64,000 bases of DNA from Comamonas piscis (GTDB lineage: Bacteria; Pseudomonadota; Gammaproteobacteria; Burkholderiales; Burkholderiaceae_C): positions 3,658,001-3,722,000 of the forward strand of contig NZ_CP058554.1 in assembly GCF_014109725.1 (NCBI RefSeq), read 5' to 3'. Positions 1-8,210 of the stretch are shown one piece after another (within the stretch, counting starts at the first letter, position 1; each line of letters begins with the position of its first letter). A model generated the notes under the pieces. The model was not told the origin of the DNA, ran no database searches, and saw only the letters and a list, made by a program, of their open reading frames with translations. The position numbers and the translations under genes were made by a program.

Positions 1-226
1 CCTGTTTGCAATCCACGATTTCCTCAAAACGCCAAAAGCCTAGCCACCAGGCAGTGCGTGAGAGAGTGTTGCAGCGCTGCATGCGTGACTATTAGCTTTG
101 CTAATGTGATATTGCTTTTGTTTTTATAGCAGTAGATCACGTATGTATCTGGCGTAAGAAGGCGTAAGCCACCACAAAAAATGCCGCAATCCGGGCATCA
201 AATGCGTTAGCCTATCCGCTAGGCCA
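1..226. other. Upstream non-coding stretch
   Basis: I see no supported gene here. The stretch contains a small inverted repeat ATTAGC-TTT-GCTAAT near 91-105 followed by an AT-rich run, which could be part of a promoter for the gene at 227. The left edge of the window cuts off whatever lies upstream. Confidence 0.4.
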
Positions 227-1144
227 ATGGAGGCCCAGCCAGCTGCATCTGAGAAGCTGCAGACTAGATACATACCATTTATGCAATACAAGGCCCTTCC
301 CTGCTTGCTGCAACACTGCCAGGCGCAACCCTGGCATTTGCTGCGGCCGCGCGTGGACATGGACCTGGAGCGATGGGCGGAGACCTGGGCAGACCAGCTG
401 TCGAGCCTGCATGAATTCGCCAGCCATGGTTACTACGGGCTGGATGTGCAGGATCTCGATGCCGACAGCCAACGCGCTGCCCGGGCCGGCTGGTGCCGTG
501 CGGCACTTCAGTCGCTGGCACTGTTGGATCTAGCCTACAGCCGGGGCCTGCCGCCCCGCGCGATGGAGAGCCTGTTTGAACATGTGCTGCACTGGTGCAA
601 TGAATATGCGGTCTTCATGCGCAGCGATGCCGCAACGCCCGCGCAGGCCCGCCAACCCATCAACCCCGCCTCCAACAGCTACCCGGCCGCCGTGCAGCTG
701 CTGGCCCTGCCCGTCTTGCTGGAGCGCCAAGAGCTGATCCCCGGCATCGTCGAGCGTTTGCTGGGCAACCGCTGCGACTGCCTACTCGATTACCTGAGTG
801 CCGTCGCCTGCGAAAAGGACGAGGCCTCGGCCCAGGTCTTCTGCCCCAAGCCCTATGCCGATCTGGGCGAATTTTTCGAGCAGTCCGAGCTGGGCACCGA
901 GCCCCTGCAGCACTACCTGGCAGAGAACTACAGCAGCCAGTTGCACCCGGCCCTGGCTGCTATCGGCCGGCTGATTGGCATGGGCGAGCACCATCCCCGC
1001 TGGGCCTGGGAAGTCGCTGCCTTGGTGGTGCTCTATGAGCTGGACGACAGCCCCCTGACCGCCTACAGCTGCTACCCCGCCGATATGGTGGCCCTGGCCC
1101 GCCAGCGCCTGGCCGTCCATGAAGCCAGCTTCGCCGCGCACTGA
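227..1144 (+). CDS. PoNi-like immunity protein (DUF1911 family)
   Basis: A 305-residue protein that looks like a member of the DUF1910/DUF1911 family, whose characterised members (PoNi) neutralise PoNe-type DNase toxins delivered by type VI or related systems. The family signature is visible in the C-terminal half: a YPAAVQLLALPVLLER helix, a DCLLDYL segment, and the closing block WAWEVAALVVLYELDDS followed by YPADMV, which is the hallmark of DUF1911. It has no signal peptide or membrane segment, as expected for a cytosolic immunity protein. No toxin gene lies within the window; a partner could be upstream of base 1, or this may be an orphan immunity gene. The start is uncertain: in-frame ATGs at 284 and 359 are alternatives, and no strong ribosome binding site decides between them. 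Confidence 0.7.
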   Translation: MEAQPAASEKLQTRYIPFMQYKALPCLLQHCQAQPWHLLRPRVDMDLERWAETWADQLSSLHEFASHGYYGLDVQDLDADSQRAARAGWCRAALQSLALLDLAYSRGLPPRAMESLFEHVLHWCNEYAVFMRSDAATPAQARQPINPASNSYPAAVQLLALPVLLERQELIPGIVERLLGNRCDCLLDYLSAVACEKDEASAQVFCPKPYADLGEFFEQSELGTEPLQHYLAENYSSQLHPALAAIGRLIGMGEHHPRWAWEVAALVVLYELDDSPLTAYSCYPADMVALARQRLAVHEASFAAH

Positions 1145-1180
1145 GCGCATGCCCTTCTCCAAAAGCTAACTCGGCAGATC

Positions 1181-1217
1181 GCCATCAGGCAAGTCGCCTG
1201 ATTGGCTGCATTTTTTA
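1181..1217 (+). terminator. Rho-independent terminator after the DUF1911 gene
   Basis: ATCAGGC at 1184-1190 pairs with GCCTGAT at 1196-1202 around a 5-nt loop, the outer GCC/GGC extends the stem, and a run of six T follows at 1211-1216. It lies between convergent genes and may serve both strands. Confidence 0.7.
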
Positions 1218-1232
1218 GCGATCAAACTGCGC

Positions 1233-2627
1233 TCAAGCCTTGGTGGGATCCGCAGGCACCGCATCCAGCAACGCAGGTTCCAGATCCTGCACTACTGCAT
1301 CCACCGCTTCCACCGGCACCTCATCAGGCAGCCACTCGCGCCGCTCCAGCAGCGCAATCAGCGCGATCTGGTCCAGGCCGCTGTGCCACCACAGGGGCTC
1401 GGTGGCCTCATTGCGGTCCAGCATCAGTGCAGAAACCAGCGGCGCAGCCAAAGTCTGCGCAGGCTCGATCAACAGCACATAGCGCATGTCCTGCTGGCTT
1501 TCGGTAACGCCAGCGGTGGACCGGCGCTCGTCCACATCCACCACGGCACCCACCCAATCGAGCTGGCACAGCACATCCAGCGCGCGGTGCAGCTGCACAT
1601 CTTCCACCTTCAAGCGGGTGGCCAACTGGTGCAGGTACAGGCCCTTCTCAGGCTGGTAGCGCATCAGGTTCAGTTGGCGCAGGCATTCCAGCGCCAGCTG
1701 AAAATCCCAGCTCTGCGCCAGCGGCAGCCGGGCCACACCGGCCAACAGGCTGGGCAGGTAGGCGGCCACCACGGCGCCCAGCAGCACAATCACCCAGGCC
1801 ACATAAATCCAGATCAGCAAGATCGGCAAGGTGGCAAAGGTGCCATAGATGGTCGAGTAGGTCGGCACATAGACGAGGTACAAGGTCAGCACCTTCTTGG
1901 CCACCTCAATGCCCACCGCCACAAACAGGCCACCGGCCAGCGCATCGCGCCAGCGCACATGGGTGTTGGGCACATAGCGGTACATGGCGGTCACGCCAGC
2001 CGCCAGCAGCACAAACTCCAGCGAATCAAAAGCCAGGCGGATCAGATAAGGCAGCTCGCCAAAGGCGCTGCGCGATGCCGCTACCACCGACGAGGTCAGC
2101 ACCAGGCTGGAGGCCAGCACCAGCGGGCCCAGCGATATAGCGGCCCAGTAGATCAGAACCCGCTGGCCTAGCGGCCGCAACTGGCGCACACGCCAGATGT
2201 TGTTCAGGGTGCGGTCCATCGTCAAAATCAGCGCCAGCGCGGTGACCAGCAAAAAGCTCAGGCCCGCCAGGCCCAGGCGGCTGGCTTTAGAGGCAAACTG
2301 CGTGATGTAGCCCAGCACCTGGCTGGCAATGCTGCTGGGGATCAGGCTCTCGATCAACCAGCGCTGCAGTTGCGCCTCGACCGTGGCAAACATCGGGAAG
2401 GCGGTGAGCAAGGCCAGCGCCACCGTGAAGAAAGGCACCAGCGCCAGCATGGTGGTAAAGGTCAGGCTGCTGGCCGTGAGGCCCAGGCGGTCCTCACCAA
2501 AGCGGTTGCGCAAGGTATTGGCAGTATTGCGCCAGGGGAAGGCAGCCAATTGCTGCCACCACATCGCCCAGCCCTGGCGCATTGGCGGCTGCAAAGATGC
2601 CGCGTTTTTCTCATCACTTACGTACAT
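1233..2627 (-). CDS. YihY/BrkB family inner membrane protein
   Basis: A polytopic membrane protein of about 464 residues. After a cytosolic N-terminus it has the YihY signature (LTFTTMLALVPFFTVALALL), several further hydrophobic segments, and a charged C-terminal domain of about 170 residues that looks winged-helix-like. The family was once annotated as ribonuclease BN and as serum-resistance protein BrkB; its true role is not established. I place the start at the ATG whose first residues are MYVSDEK, because longer starts would overlap the divergent DUF2069 gene; an internal ATG at 2582 is also possible. Only about 20 bp separate it from the divergent gene, so the two promoters must overlap the coding starts. 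Confidence 0.85.
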   Translation of the reverse strand: MYVSDEKNAASLQPPMRQGWAMWWQQLAAFPWRNTANTLRNRFGEDRLGLTASSLTFTTMLALVPFFTVALALLTAFPMFATVEAQLQRWLIESLIPSSIASQVLGYITQFASKASRLGLAGLSFLLVTALALILTMDRTLNNIWRVRQLRPLGQRVLIYWAAISLGPLVLASSLVLTSSVVAASRSAFGELPYLIRLAFDSLEFVLLAAGVTAMYRYVPNTHVRWRDALAGGLFVAVGIEVAKKVLTLYLVYVPTYSTIYGTFATLPILLIWIYVAWVIVLLGAVVAAYLPSLLAGVARLPLAQSWDFQLALECLRQLNLMRYQPEKGLYLHQLATRLKVEDVQLHRALDVLCQLDWVGAVVDVDERRSTAGVTESQQDMRYVLLIEPAQTLAAPLVSALMLDRNEATEPLWWHSGLDQIALIALLERREWLPDEVPVEAVDAVVQDLEPALLDAVPADPTKA

Positions 2628-2647
2628 ACCGATATGATGCCATTTCC

Positions 2648-3082
2648 ATGCCTTCATCCACCCCTGAACACGCGGCAAATCTGCCTGATTTGGTAACGCC
2701 TGCCCCTGCAGGCGCGGCTGCGCAGTCCTCGCGCTGGTTGGCCGTCTTCTCGTTGCTGGGCCTGGTGCTGCTGTGCCTCGCTTGGGAGCTGTGGCTGGCA
2801 CCGTTGCGGCCAGGCGGCTCCTGGCTGGTGCTCAAGGCCTTGCCACTGTGCATTCCGCTGGCTGGCCTGCTCAAGCACCGCATGTATACCTACCGCTGGC
2901 TGAGCCTGTTGGTCTGGCTGTATTTTATTGAAGGCGTGGTGCGCGCCTGGGGCGACGCCCCGCCCAGCCGCTGGTGCGCGCTGGCCGAGATTGCGCTATG
3001 CCTGCTGCTGTTTGCCGCCTGCGTGATGCACATCCGGGGCCGCCAGCGGGCCGTTGCCCCGGCGCCCGCAGCCGCCCCCTAA
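2648..3082 (+). CDS. DUF2069 family membrane protein
   Basis: A 144-residue protein with four predicted membrane helices and the typical DUF2069 features: a LLCLAWELWLAPLRPGGSW opening helix, a KHRMYTYRWLSLLVWLYFIEGVVRA central block, and a conserved C-terminal LAEIALCLLLFAACV helix. The family is widespread in proteobacteria and its function is unknown. I start it at the ATG at 2648 (MPSSTPE), since an earlier in-frame start would run into the divergent YihY gene. The next gene starts 34 bp downstream on the same strand, so the two may be cotranscribed. Confidence 0.85.
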   Translation: MPSSTPEHAANLPDLVTPAPAGAAAQSSRWLAVFSLLGLVLLCLAWELWLAPLRPGGSWLVLKALPLCIPLAGLLKHRMYTYRWLSLLVWLYFIEGVVRAWGDAPPSRWCALAEIALCLLLFAACVMHIRGRQRAVAPAPAAAP

Positions 3083-3116
3083 ATTCCTATTTTCTTTTCA
3101 TTTGCAGAGACATCCA

Positions 3117-4538
3117 ATGACCGACCTGATTGCGAGCTTGCGCCAGATTGTGGGCGATGCCCATGTGCTTACCGATGGCGACCTGACGGCCTATGAGCAG
3201 GACTGGCGCCGCCGGGTCCACGGCAAGGCGCTGGCAGTGGTGCGCCCCGCCAACACCGCGCAAGTGGCGGCCGTCGTCAAGGCCTGCGCGGCCAACGGCA
3301 CCTCCATCGTGCCCCAGGGCGGCAACACCGGCCTGGTCGTGGGCTCCACGCCGGACACCTCGGGCCAGCAAGTGGTGCTGAACCTGGGCCGCATGCAGGC
3401 CATCCGCGCGATTGACAAGGACAACCTGACCGTCACCGTCGAGGCCGGCTGCATCCTGCAAACCCTGCAAGAGCGCTGCGAAAGCCAGGGCTACCTGTTC
3501 CCGCTGTCGCTGGCGGCCGAAGGCAGCTGCACCATCGGCGGCAACCTGGGCACCAATGCCGGCGGCACCCAGGTGGTGCGTTACGGCAATACGCGCGAGC
3601 TCTGCCTGGGCCTGGAAGTGGTCAATGCCCAGGGCGAAGTCTGGGAAGGCCTCAAAGGCCTGCGCAAGGACAACACCGGCTACGACCTGCGCAACCTGTT
3701 CATCGGCAGCGAAGGCACCCTGGGCGTCATCACCGCCGCGACGATGAAAATCTACCCCATGCCCGCGAGCCAGCTCACCGCCTGGGCCGCGCTGCCGTCT
3801 TTTGATGCCGCCGTGCGCCTGCTGGCACTGGCGCACCAGTACCTGGGCGCGGGCCTCACCGGCTTTGAGGTGATGAACCGCTTTGCGCTGACCCTGGTCG
3901 ACAAGCACATGCCCCAGCTGCGCGTGCCCTTTATCGACAACCCCGCCTTCCCCTACGCCGTGGTGCTGGAGAACTCCGACAGCGAATCGGAAGAACACGC
4001 CCGCAGCCGCTTTGAGGCGCTGATGGAAGCCGCGTTTGAACAAGAAATCGTGCTCGACGCCGTCGTGGCCGAGAACCTGGCCCAGGCCCACACCCTCTGG
4101 CATATCCGCGAAAGCATTCCACTCGCCCAGGTCGAGGAAGGCCTCAACATCAAGCACGATATCTCCGTGCCCATCTCGCGCATTCCGGAGTTCGTCGAGC
4201 ATGCCACCCAGGTGCTGAACGACAAGGTGCCCGGCATGCGCCTGGTCAATTTCGGCCACCTGGGCGATGGCAATCTGCACTTCAATGTGCAGGCGCCCGA
4301 AGGCGTCGATGCCAAGCAGTTCCTCGACGAGCGCGAGCACGAGGTCAACCACATCGTCTATGACGCCGTGGCCGCATTCGGCGGCTCCATCTCGGCAGAG
4401 CACGGCATCGGCACGCTCAAGGTCGATACCTTGCCGCAGTACCAATCGCCGGTGGCCCTGTCGATGATGCGTGCGGTGAAGGCCGCGCTGGACCCGCAGA
4501 ACATCATGAACCCACATGCAATGATTACGCGCGGCTAA
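3117..4538 (+). CDS. FAD-linked 2-hydroxyacid dehydrogenase (GlcD/D2HGDH-like)
   Basis: A 473-residue flavoprotein of the FAD_binding_4 plus FAD-oxidase_C architecture, which oxidises D-2-hydroxyacids such as D-lactate, glycolate or D-2-hydroxyglutarate to 2-oxoacids. The FAD-binding PQGGNTGL motif sits at about residues 66-73 and the TIGGNLGTNAGGTQVVRYG block follows. The C-terminal GHLGDGNLHF (about 380-389) and SAEHGIG (about 425) supply the metal/substrate ligands of this family. Start is the ATG at 3117 preceded by a GAGA element; the longer frame upstream overlaps the DUF2069 end. The sequence does not separate D-2-hydroxyglutarate from D-lactate specificity; the overall pattern resembles the D-2-hydroxyglutarate dehydrogenase group. 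Confidence 0.9.
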   Translation: MTDLIASLRQIVGDAHVLTDGDLTAYEQDWRRRVHGKALAVVRPANTAQVAAVVKACAANGTSIVPQGGNTGLVVGSTPDTSGQQVVLNLGRMQAIRAIDKDNLTVTVEAGCILQTLQERCESQGYLFPLSLAAEGSCTIGGNLGTNAGGTQVVRYGNTRELCLGLEVVNAQGEVWEGLKGLRKDNTGYDLRNLFIGSEGTLGVITAATMKIYPMPASQLTAWAALPSFDAAVRLLALAHQYLGAGLTGFEVMNRFALTLVDKHMPQLRVPFIDNPAFPYAVVLENSDSESEEHARSRFEALMEAAFEQEIVLDAVVAENLAQAHTLWHIRESIPLAQVEEGLNIKHDISVPISRIPEFVEHATQVLNDKVPGMRLVNFGHLGDGNLHFNVQAPEGVDAKQFLDEREHEVNHIVYDAVAAFGGSISAEHGIGTLKVDTLPQYQSPVALSMMRAVKAALDPQNIMNPHAMITRG

Positions 4539-4560
4539 TACTTAGCGTCTCACAACAAAA

Positions 4561-4597
4561 CAGGGCGGCCCTCGCAGAGGTGCCGCCCTGTTTTTTG
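4561..4597. terminator. Strong bidirectional terminator
   Basis: CAGGGCGGC at 4561-4569 pairs perfectly with GCCGCCCTG at 4582-4590, with an inner CCTC/GAGG helix, followed by TTTTTT on the + strand and preceded by an A run that serves the - strand. It separates the convergent dehydrogenase and lipoprotein genes. Confidence 0.9.
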
Positions 4598-4609
4598 TTC
4601 ATCAACGGA

Positions 4610-5083
4610 TCAGGACGCCGGCGTGCCCACCGCGTTGCTGATCATCTGGTTCACATCCTTGGGCCAGGAAAAGGCTGCGCCCGGGTCTTGCACCACGCGC
4701 GGCTGGCCGTCCTGCAGCCACCAGATGCGCATGGTGTTGCTCTTGGCATCCAGCGCCACGGCGGCGGCATTCTGGCCGCCATCGTGCTGGCGGTTGCCGG
4801 TGATGTAGTAAACAGAGCCCTGCTTGCTCAGCGGGCCAGTCACCTGCAGGTTCTGCATAAAGGCCGTGCGGTGCTCGCCCAGCAAATGCTGCATGCGCGC
4901 AGCCATCACCCCTTGCTGCAGGAAAGCGGCATCCTGCGGATACTGGCCCACCTGGGCCTGGAGCTGGTTCCAGGCCTGCTGGCCGTTGGGGTCCACGCCA
5001 GCGGGCGTCGTCTGGCAGCCGGCCAGTGCCAGCGCCGCAGCAGCCCCCAGGGCCAGGCCCCATTTCTTCGTCATCATCCACAT
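4610..5083 (-). CDS. Outer-membrane-type lipoprotein of unknown function
   Basis: A 157-residue protein with a signal peptide ending in a clear lipobox (ALALAGC, followed by QTTPAG), so it should be diacylated at that cysteine; Gln at +2 predicts outer-membrane sorting. The mature part has no motif I recognise. I chose the start at 5083 (MWMMTKK) because the reverse-strand AAGGA lies 9 nt before it. A longer in-frame start exists but would place charged residues before the signal peptide. It ends against the shared terminator. Confidence 0.75.
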   Translation of the reverse strand: MWMMTKKWGLALGAAAALALAGCQTTPAGVDPNGQQAWNQLQAQVGQYPQDAAFLQQGVMAARMQHLLGEHRTAFMQNLQVTGPLSKQGSVYYITGNRQHDGGQNAAAVALDAKSNTMRIWWLQDGQPRVVQDPGAAFSWPKDVNQMISNAVGTPAS

Positions 5084-5429
5084 AGTTAGCTGTCCTTGTA
5101 GCGTTTGCAGCGCCCTCTCCTGCGCCTCGCAAACTGTCGATGTCCCGCTGCCCACCTGCGCTTGCCGCCGCATCGCGCGGCCGGCCCCGGTGGGCCCGGG
5201 CGCCAAAGCCGACACCCTACACCAATTTATGGCGGCTCAGGGCGGCCGCAGACATCTCCCACACTGGCTTATCCTTACGGCCTACGCAGCAAGCACAGCC
5301 GTCGTACAGTAGGCCCTTTGGGCCTTGCCCTCCTGCCCCGCCTCTGCAGTGCGCCCATCGCACCGGGCCAGGCAGCGCCTCAGCACCAGCGGGGCGGCAA
5401 GGCCCCCGTCTCGATCAGGCCAGAAGAAC
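5084..5429. other. Gap between lipoprotein and thyA
   Basis: This 346-bp divergent gap has open frames in several phases but none with a ribosome binding site or a recognisable product. It must hold the promoters of the lipoprotein gene and thyA. I see no clear sigma-70 hexamers or repeat. Confidence 0.4.
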
Positions 5430-6410
5430 ATGAAGCAATACCTCCAACTCGTCCAGAACATCCTGGACCAAGGCTCCTGGCAGTCCAACCGCACAGGGAT
5501 ACGCACACTCAGCATGCCCGGCGCCATGCTCAAATTTGATCTGCAGCAAGGTTTCCCGGCCGTCACCACCAAAAAGCTGGCCTTCAAATCGGCCGTCGGC
5601 GAGATGGTGGGTTTTCTGCGCGCCGCGCGCAGTGCGGCCGACTTCCGCGCGCTGGGCTGCAAGGTCTGGGACCAGAACGCCAATGAAAACCAGGCCTGGT
5701 TGGCCAACCCCTACCGCCTGGAGGCCGACGACCTGGGCCCCGTCTATGGCGTGCAATGGCGCCAGTGGCCGGCCTACAAGCTGATCGACCTGGCCCAGCC
5801 CCAAGGCCCCGCCCAGGTGGCCGATGCGCTGGCCAAGGGCTACACCCAGATCGGCGAAGTGGCCGAAGACGGCAAGCGCCAGATCGTGCTCTACAAGGCC
5901 ATCGACCAGCTGCGCCAGTGCCTGGACACCATCATGACCGACCCCGGCAGCCGCCGCATCCTCTTCCACGGCTGGAACTGGGCCCAGCTCGAAGAAATGG
6001 CCCTGCCCCCTTGCCACCTGCTCTACCAGTTCCTGGTCGACCAGAGCAAGCGCGAGATCTCGCTGTGCTTGTATATCCGCAGCAATGATGTGGGCCTGGG
6101 CACCCCCTTCAACCTGACCGAAGGTGCTGCGCTGCTGCACCTGATGGGGCGCCTGAGCGGCTACACCCCGCGCTGGTTTACCTATTTCATCGGCGATGCC
6201 CACATCTACGAGAACCACCTGGACATGCTGCAAGAGCAGCTCAAGCGCGAGCCCTTTGAGTCGCCGAAGCTGGTGCTGTCCGACCGCATCCCCGACTATG
6301 CGGTGACCGGTAAATACGAGCCCGAGTGGCTGGAGAAGGTTGAGCCTTCGGACTTCTGGCTGGAAGGCTACCAGCACCATGCGCCGTTGACGGCGCCAAT
6401 GGCCGTGTAA
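5430..6410 (+). CDS. thyA: Thymidylate synthase
   Basis: ThyA methylates dUMP to dTMP with 5,10-methylenetetrahydrofolate. The 326-residue protein carries the catalytic cysteine in ALPPCHLLYQF (Cys195), the RRILFHGWNWAQLEEMALPP block before it, and the nucleotide/folate motifs GDAHIYENH and LYIRSNDVGLGTPFNLT. It is longer than the 264-residue enterobacterial enzyme because of an insertion of about 60 residues in the region around 80-160, as in the Lactobacillus-type enzymes. Start is the ATG at 5430 (MKQYLQLV), which matches the family's N-terminus and follows AGAAGAA; the frame extends further upstream without family similarity. Confidence 0.97.
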   Translation: MKQYLQLVQNILDQGSWQSNRTGIRTLSMPGAMLKFDLQQGFPAVTTKKLAFKSAVGEMVGFLRAARSAADFRALGCKVWDQNANENQAWLANPYRLEADDLGPVYGVQWRQWPAYKLIDLAQPQGPAQVADALAKGYTQIGEVAEDGKRQIVLYKAIDQLRQCLDTIMTDPGSRRILFHGWNWAQLEEMALPPCHLLYQFLVDQSKREISLCLYIRSNDVGLGTPFNLTEGAALLHLMGRLSGYTPRWFTYFIGDAHIYENHLDMLQEQLKREPFESPKLVLSDRIPDYAVTGKYEPEWLEKVEPSDFWLEGYQHHAPLTAPMAV

Positions 6411-6413
6411 ACC

Positions 6414-6440
6414 AAAACGCCCGCTTTTGCGGGCGTTTGC
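6414..6440. terminator. Terminator after thyA
   Basis: AACGCCCGC at 6416-6424 and GCGGGCGTT at 6429-6437 form a 9-bp stem with a TTTT loop. It lies between convergent thyA and the DUF4124 gene, with A and T residues on either side. Confidence 0.85.
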
Positions 6441-6860
6441 TTAGGAAGGAGCCTTGGTCTCGCAGCGCTCTTTCAGTTCCTCAAATGACGCCCGCTTTTG
6501 CTTGCGGATCGGCAGCGGCAGCGCAATCGATTCGGCTTCGATCTGCATGCTCTTCATGCGTTCCGGGTCGGGGCAATCGGCCGGGCGGGGATCCGGTTCA
6601 TCGGCGGCTTGTGGGACGGGTGCCGGCGCTTTCTCTGCTGGTTTTTTGCTGACTGGGCGGTCATGCTCACGCGGGTTGATGCCCTGGCTGGAGGGCGTCA
6701 CGGTGATCGCCTCCGCCTTCTGTCCGGCCGCGCAGGGCTCGTCCTGAAAACTGGTGCGGCCCTGGGCATCGACGCATTTGTTGATGGCCCAGGCCGGTGC
6801 GCTCAAGCAGCACGCTGCCGCGATCAATCCGGCAGCAAAGGTGGGTCGGGCGTGGGGCAT
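6441..6860 (-). CDS. DUF4124 domain protein, secreted
   Basis: A 139-residue protein with an N-terminal signal peptide ending near PAWA, followed directly by the DUF4124 core INKCVDAQGRTSFQDEPC, a short beta-rich domain with a conserved cysteine pair found in many small periplasmic proteins of beta- and gammaproteobacteria. The C-terminal half is proline-rich and charged and may be disordered. Its role is unknown. Confidence 0.8.
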   Translation of the reverse strand: MPHARPTFAAGLIAAACCLSAPAWAINKCVDAQGRTSFQDEPCAAGQKAEAITVTPSSQGINPREHDRPVSKKPAEKAPAPVPQAADEPDPRPADCPDPERMKSMQIEAESIALPLPIRKQKRASFEELKERCETKAPS

Positions 6861-6930
6861 GGGGCAGTCCAGACAAATGGCGAAAAGCCCATTATGCGGC
6901 AGGCTGCCACAGCGCCCCGCAGCCCCATCC

Positions 6931-7911
6931 TCAATTCAGCTCGATGCGCACACCACTCTTGACCAGGGCCTGCAGCTTGTTGGTTTCGGCCTGCAGAAAC
7001 TGGCCAAAGGCCTCGGGTGTGGACAGCGACACCAGCATACCGGTCTTGGCAATCTGGGCCCGCACAGCAGGGTTGTCCACCACGCGGCGCATATCGGCAT
7101 TGATCTGCTGCACCACTGCATCCGGCGTGGCAGCCGGTGCCAGCATGCCAAACCAGCTGCCGCTGACAAAGTCCATGCCCAGCTCCCTGAAGGTCGGAAT
7201 CTCGGGCGCGCCCGGGTGGCGCTGCTCGGAGGCAATGGCCACCGCCGCCACCTTGCCGGCCTGCACCAGCGAGTACGAAGACATGCCATCAAACATGCCA
7301 TCGACCACGCCCGCCATCAGATCGGTCATCGACGGCCCCTGGCCTTTGTAGGGCACATGGGTAAAGCGGATGCCCGCCTTGGTGGCGAACAGCTCGGCCG
7401 CCAGGTGCGGGCTGGATCCGGGGCCCGACGAGGCCAGCTTGAGCGCACCAGGATCGGCCTTGGCGCGGTCGATCAGGCTCTGCAGCGACTGGCCGCGCAA
7501 GCGGTTGGTGACCAGCAGCACATTGTGGCTGGAGCCCATCAGACCGACGGGGCGGAAAGCATCGGGCCCATAGGGCAACTGCCGGCGCAGCACCGGGTTG
7601 GAGGTATAGGCATAGCTGGTGAACAGCAGCGTGTAGCCATCGGCTGGCGTACGGGCCACTGCGCTGGTCCCTATGATGGTGCCCGCGCCATCGCGGTTCT
7701 CCACCACCACCGGCTGGCCCCAGAGCGTCGCCAGCTTGGCCGCCAAAGTGCGGGCCAGGGTATCGGTGATGCCGCCAGCGGAATACGGCACCACGATCGT
7801 CACGCGTTTGTTGGGGAAAGCGGCCTGCGCCTCTGCCGCCGGCGCGGCTACGCTGCACAGAGCCAAGCCGAGCCCCAGGACTGCGCCAAAGCAAGAAATT
7901 GATTTAGACAT
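6931..7911 (-). CDS. Bug/TctC family periplasmic solute receptor (1)
   Basis: A 326-residue tripartite-tricarboxylate-transporter type binding protein. It has a signal peptide (residues 1 to about 29), then the family opening FPNKRVTIVVPYSAGGITDTLAR, the carboxylate-binding block VVENRDGAGTIIG, and the FTHVPYKGQGPSMTDLMAG segment. These receptors bind small carboxylates in the periplasm; no TctA/TctB membrane partners are present, which is usual for the many orphan Bugs of this bacterial group. A strong AAGGAGG lies just before the ATG. It is the last gene of the long minus-strand catabolic operon but sits beyond a large palindrome, so its expression may be set separately. Confidence 0.92.
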   Translation of the reverse strand: MSKSISCFGAVLGLGLALCSVAAPAAEAQAAFPNKRVTIVVPYSAGGITDTLARTLAAKLATLWGQPVVVENRDGAGTIIGTSAVARTPADGYTLLFTSYAYTSNPVLRRQLPYGPDAFRPVGLMGSSHNVLLVTNRLRGQSLQSLIDRAKADPGALKLASSGPGSSPHLAAELFATKAGIRFTHVPYKGQGPSMTDLMAGVVDGMFDGMSSYSLVQAGKVAAVAIASEQRHPGAPEIPTFRELGMDFVSGSWFGMLAPAATPDAVVQQINADMRRVVDNPAVRAQIAKTGMLVSLSTPEAFGQFLQAETNKLQALVKSGVRIELN

Positions 7912-7922
7912 AAGACCTCCTT

Positions 7923-8087
7923 AGGGATCCTCTGCAAGACTCCCTGCCGTGGTCTGAACGCGGGCTCGGGCGATTCGCTGCGTTGTCTTCCTTGTCAATA
8001 GCTACAGCTATTGACTGCAAAAGACGCCTTGCGCCTCATCCCGATCCGCGCCCATCCCGCTTGGCGAGGGTCTTGCAGAGGATCCCT
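7923..8087. repeat. 165-bp imperfect palindrome
   Basis: The arms AGGGATCCTCTGCAAGAC (7923-7940) and its exact complement (8070-8087) are 18 bp long. At the centre GTCAATAGCT-AC-AGCTATTGAC (7994-8015) is a second perfect dyad on the same axis, about position 8005. The arms between are partly complementary (a shared CGCGG...TCGGG stretch). The whole unit would fold into one long cruciform or RNA hairpin that ends immediately before the ribosome binding site of Bug receptor 1. Its perfect ends resemble a small non-autonomous mobile element; no flanking target duplication is evident. Confidence 0.75.
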
Positions 8088-8159
8088 TACCCAGCCTGTC
8101 TGCCGGGCAATCGCCAGACCATCGCAAGAGTTGGCTGTGCCAATAAGGCACAGAGGGTC

Positions 8160-8202
8160 CCTGGGCAGGCTGCAGCGCCCTTTGCCCCGCAGCCTGCCCG
8201 GG
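8160..8202 (-). terminator. Intercistronic hairpin behind Bug receptor 2
   Basis: GGGCAGGCTGC at 8163-8173 pairs perfectly with GCAGCCTGCCC at 8189-8199, and the outer C/G bases extend the stem. It lies directly 3' of the Bug receptor 2 stop codon on the minus strand. There is no T run, so it may be a transcript-stabilising or attenuating hairpin and not a full terminator. Confidence 0.6.
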
Positions 8203-8210
8203 GGAGTCGC

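Noticed and set aside
3087..4517. 476-codon minus-strand frame
   Set aside because: Shadow of the FAD-linked dehydrogenase, which has clear family motifs on the plus strand.
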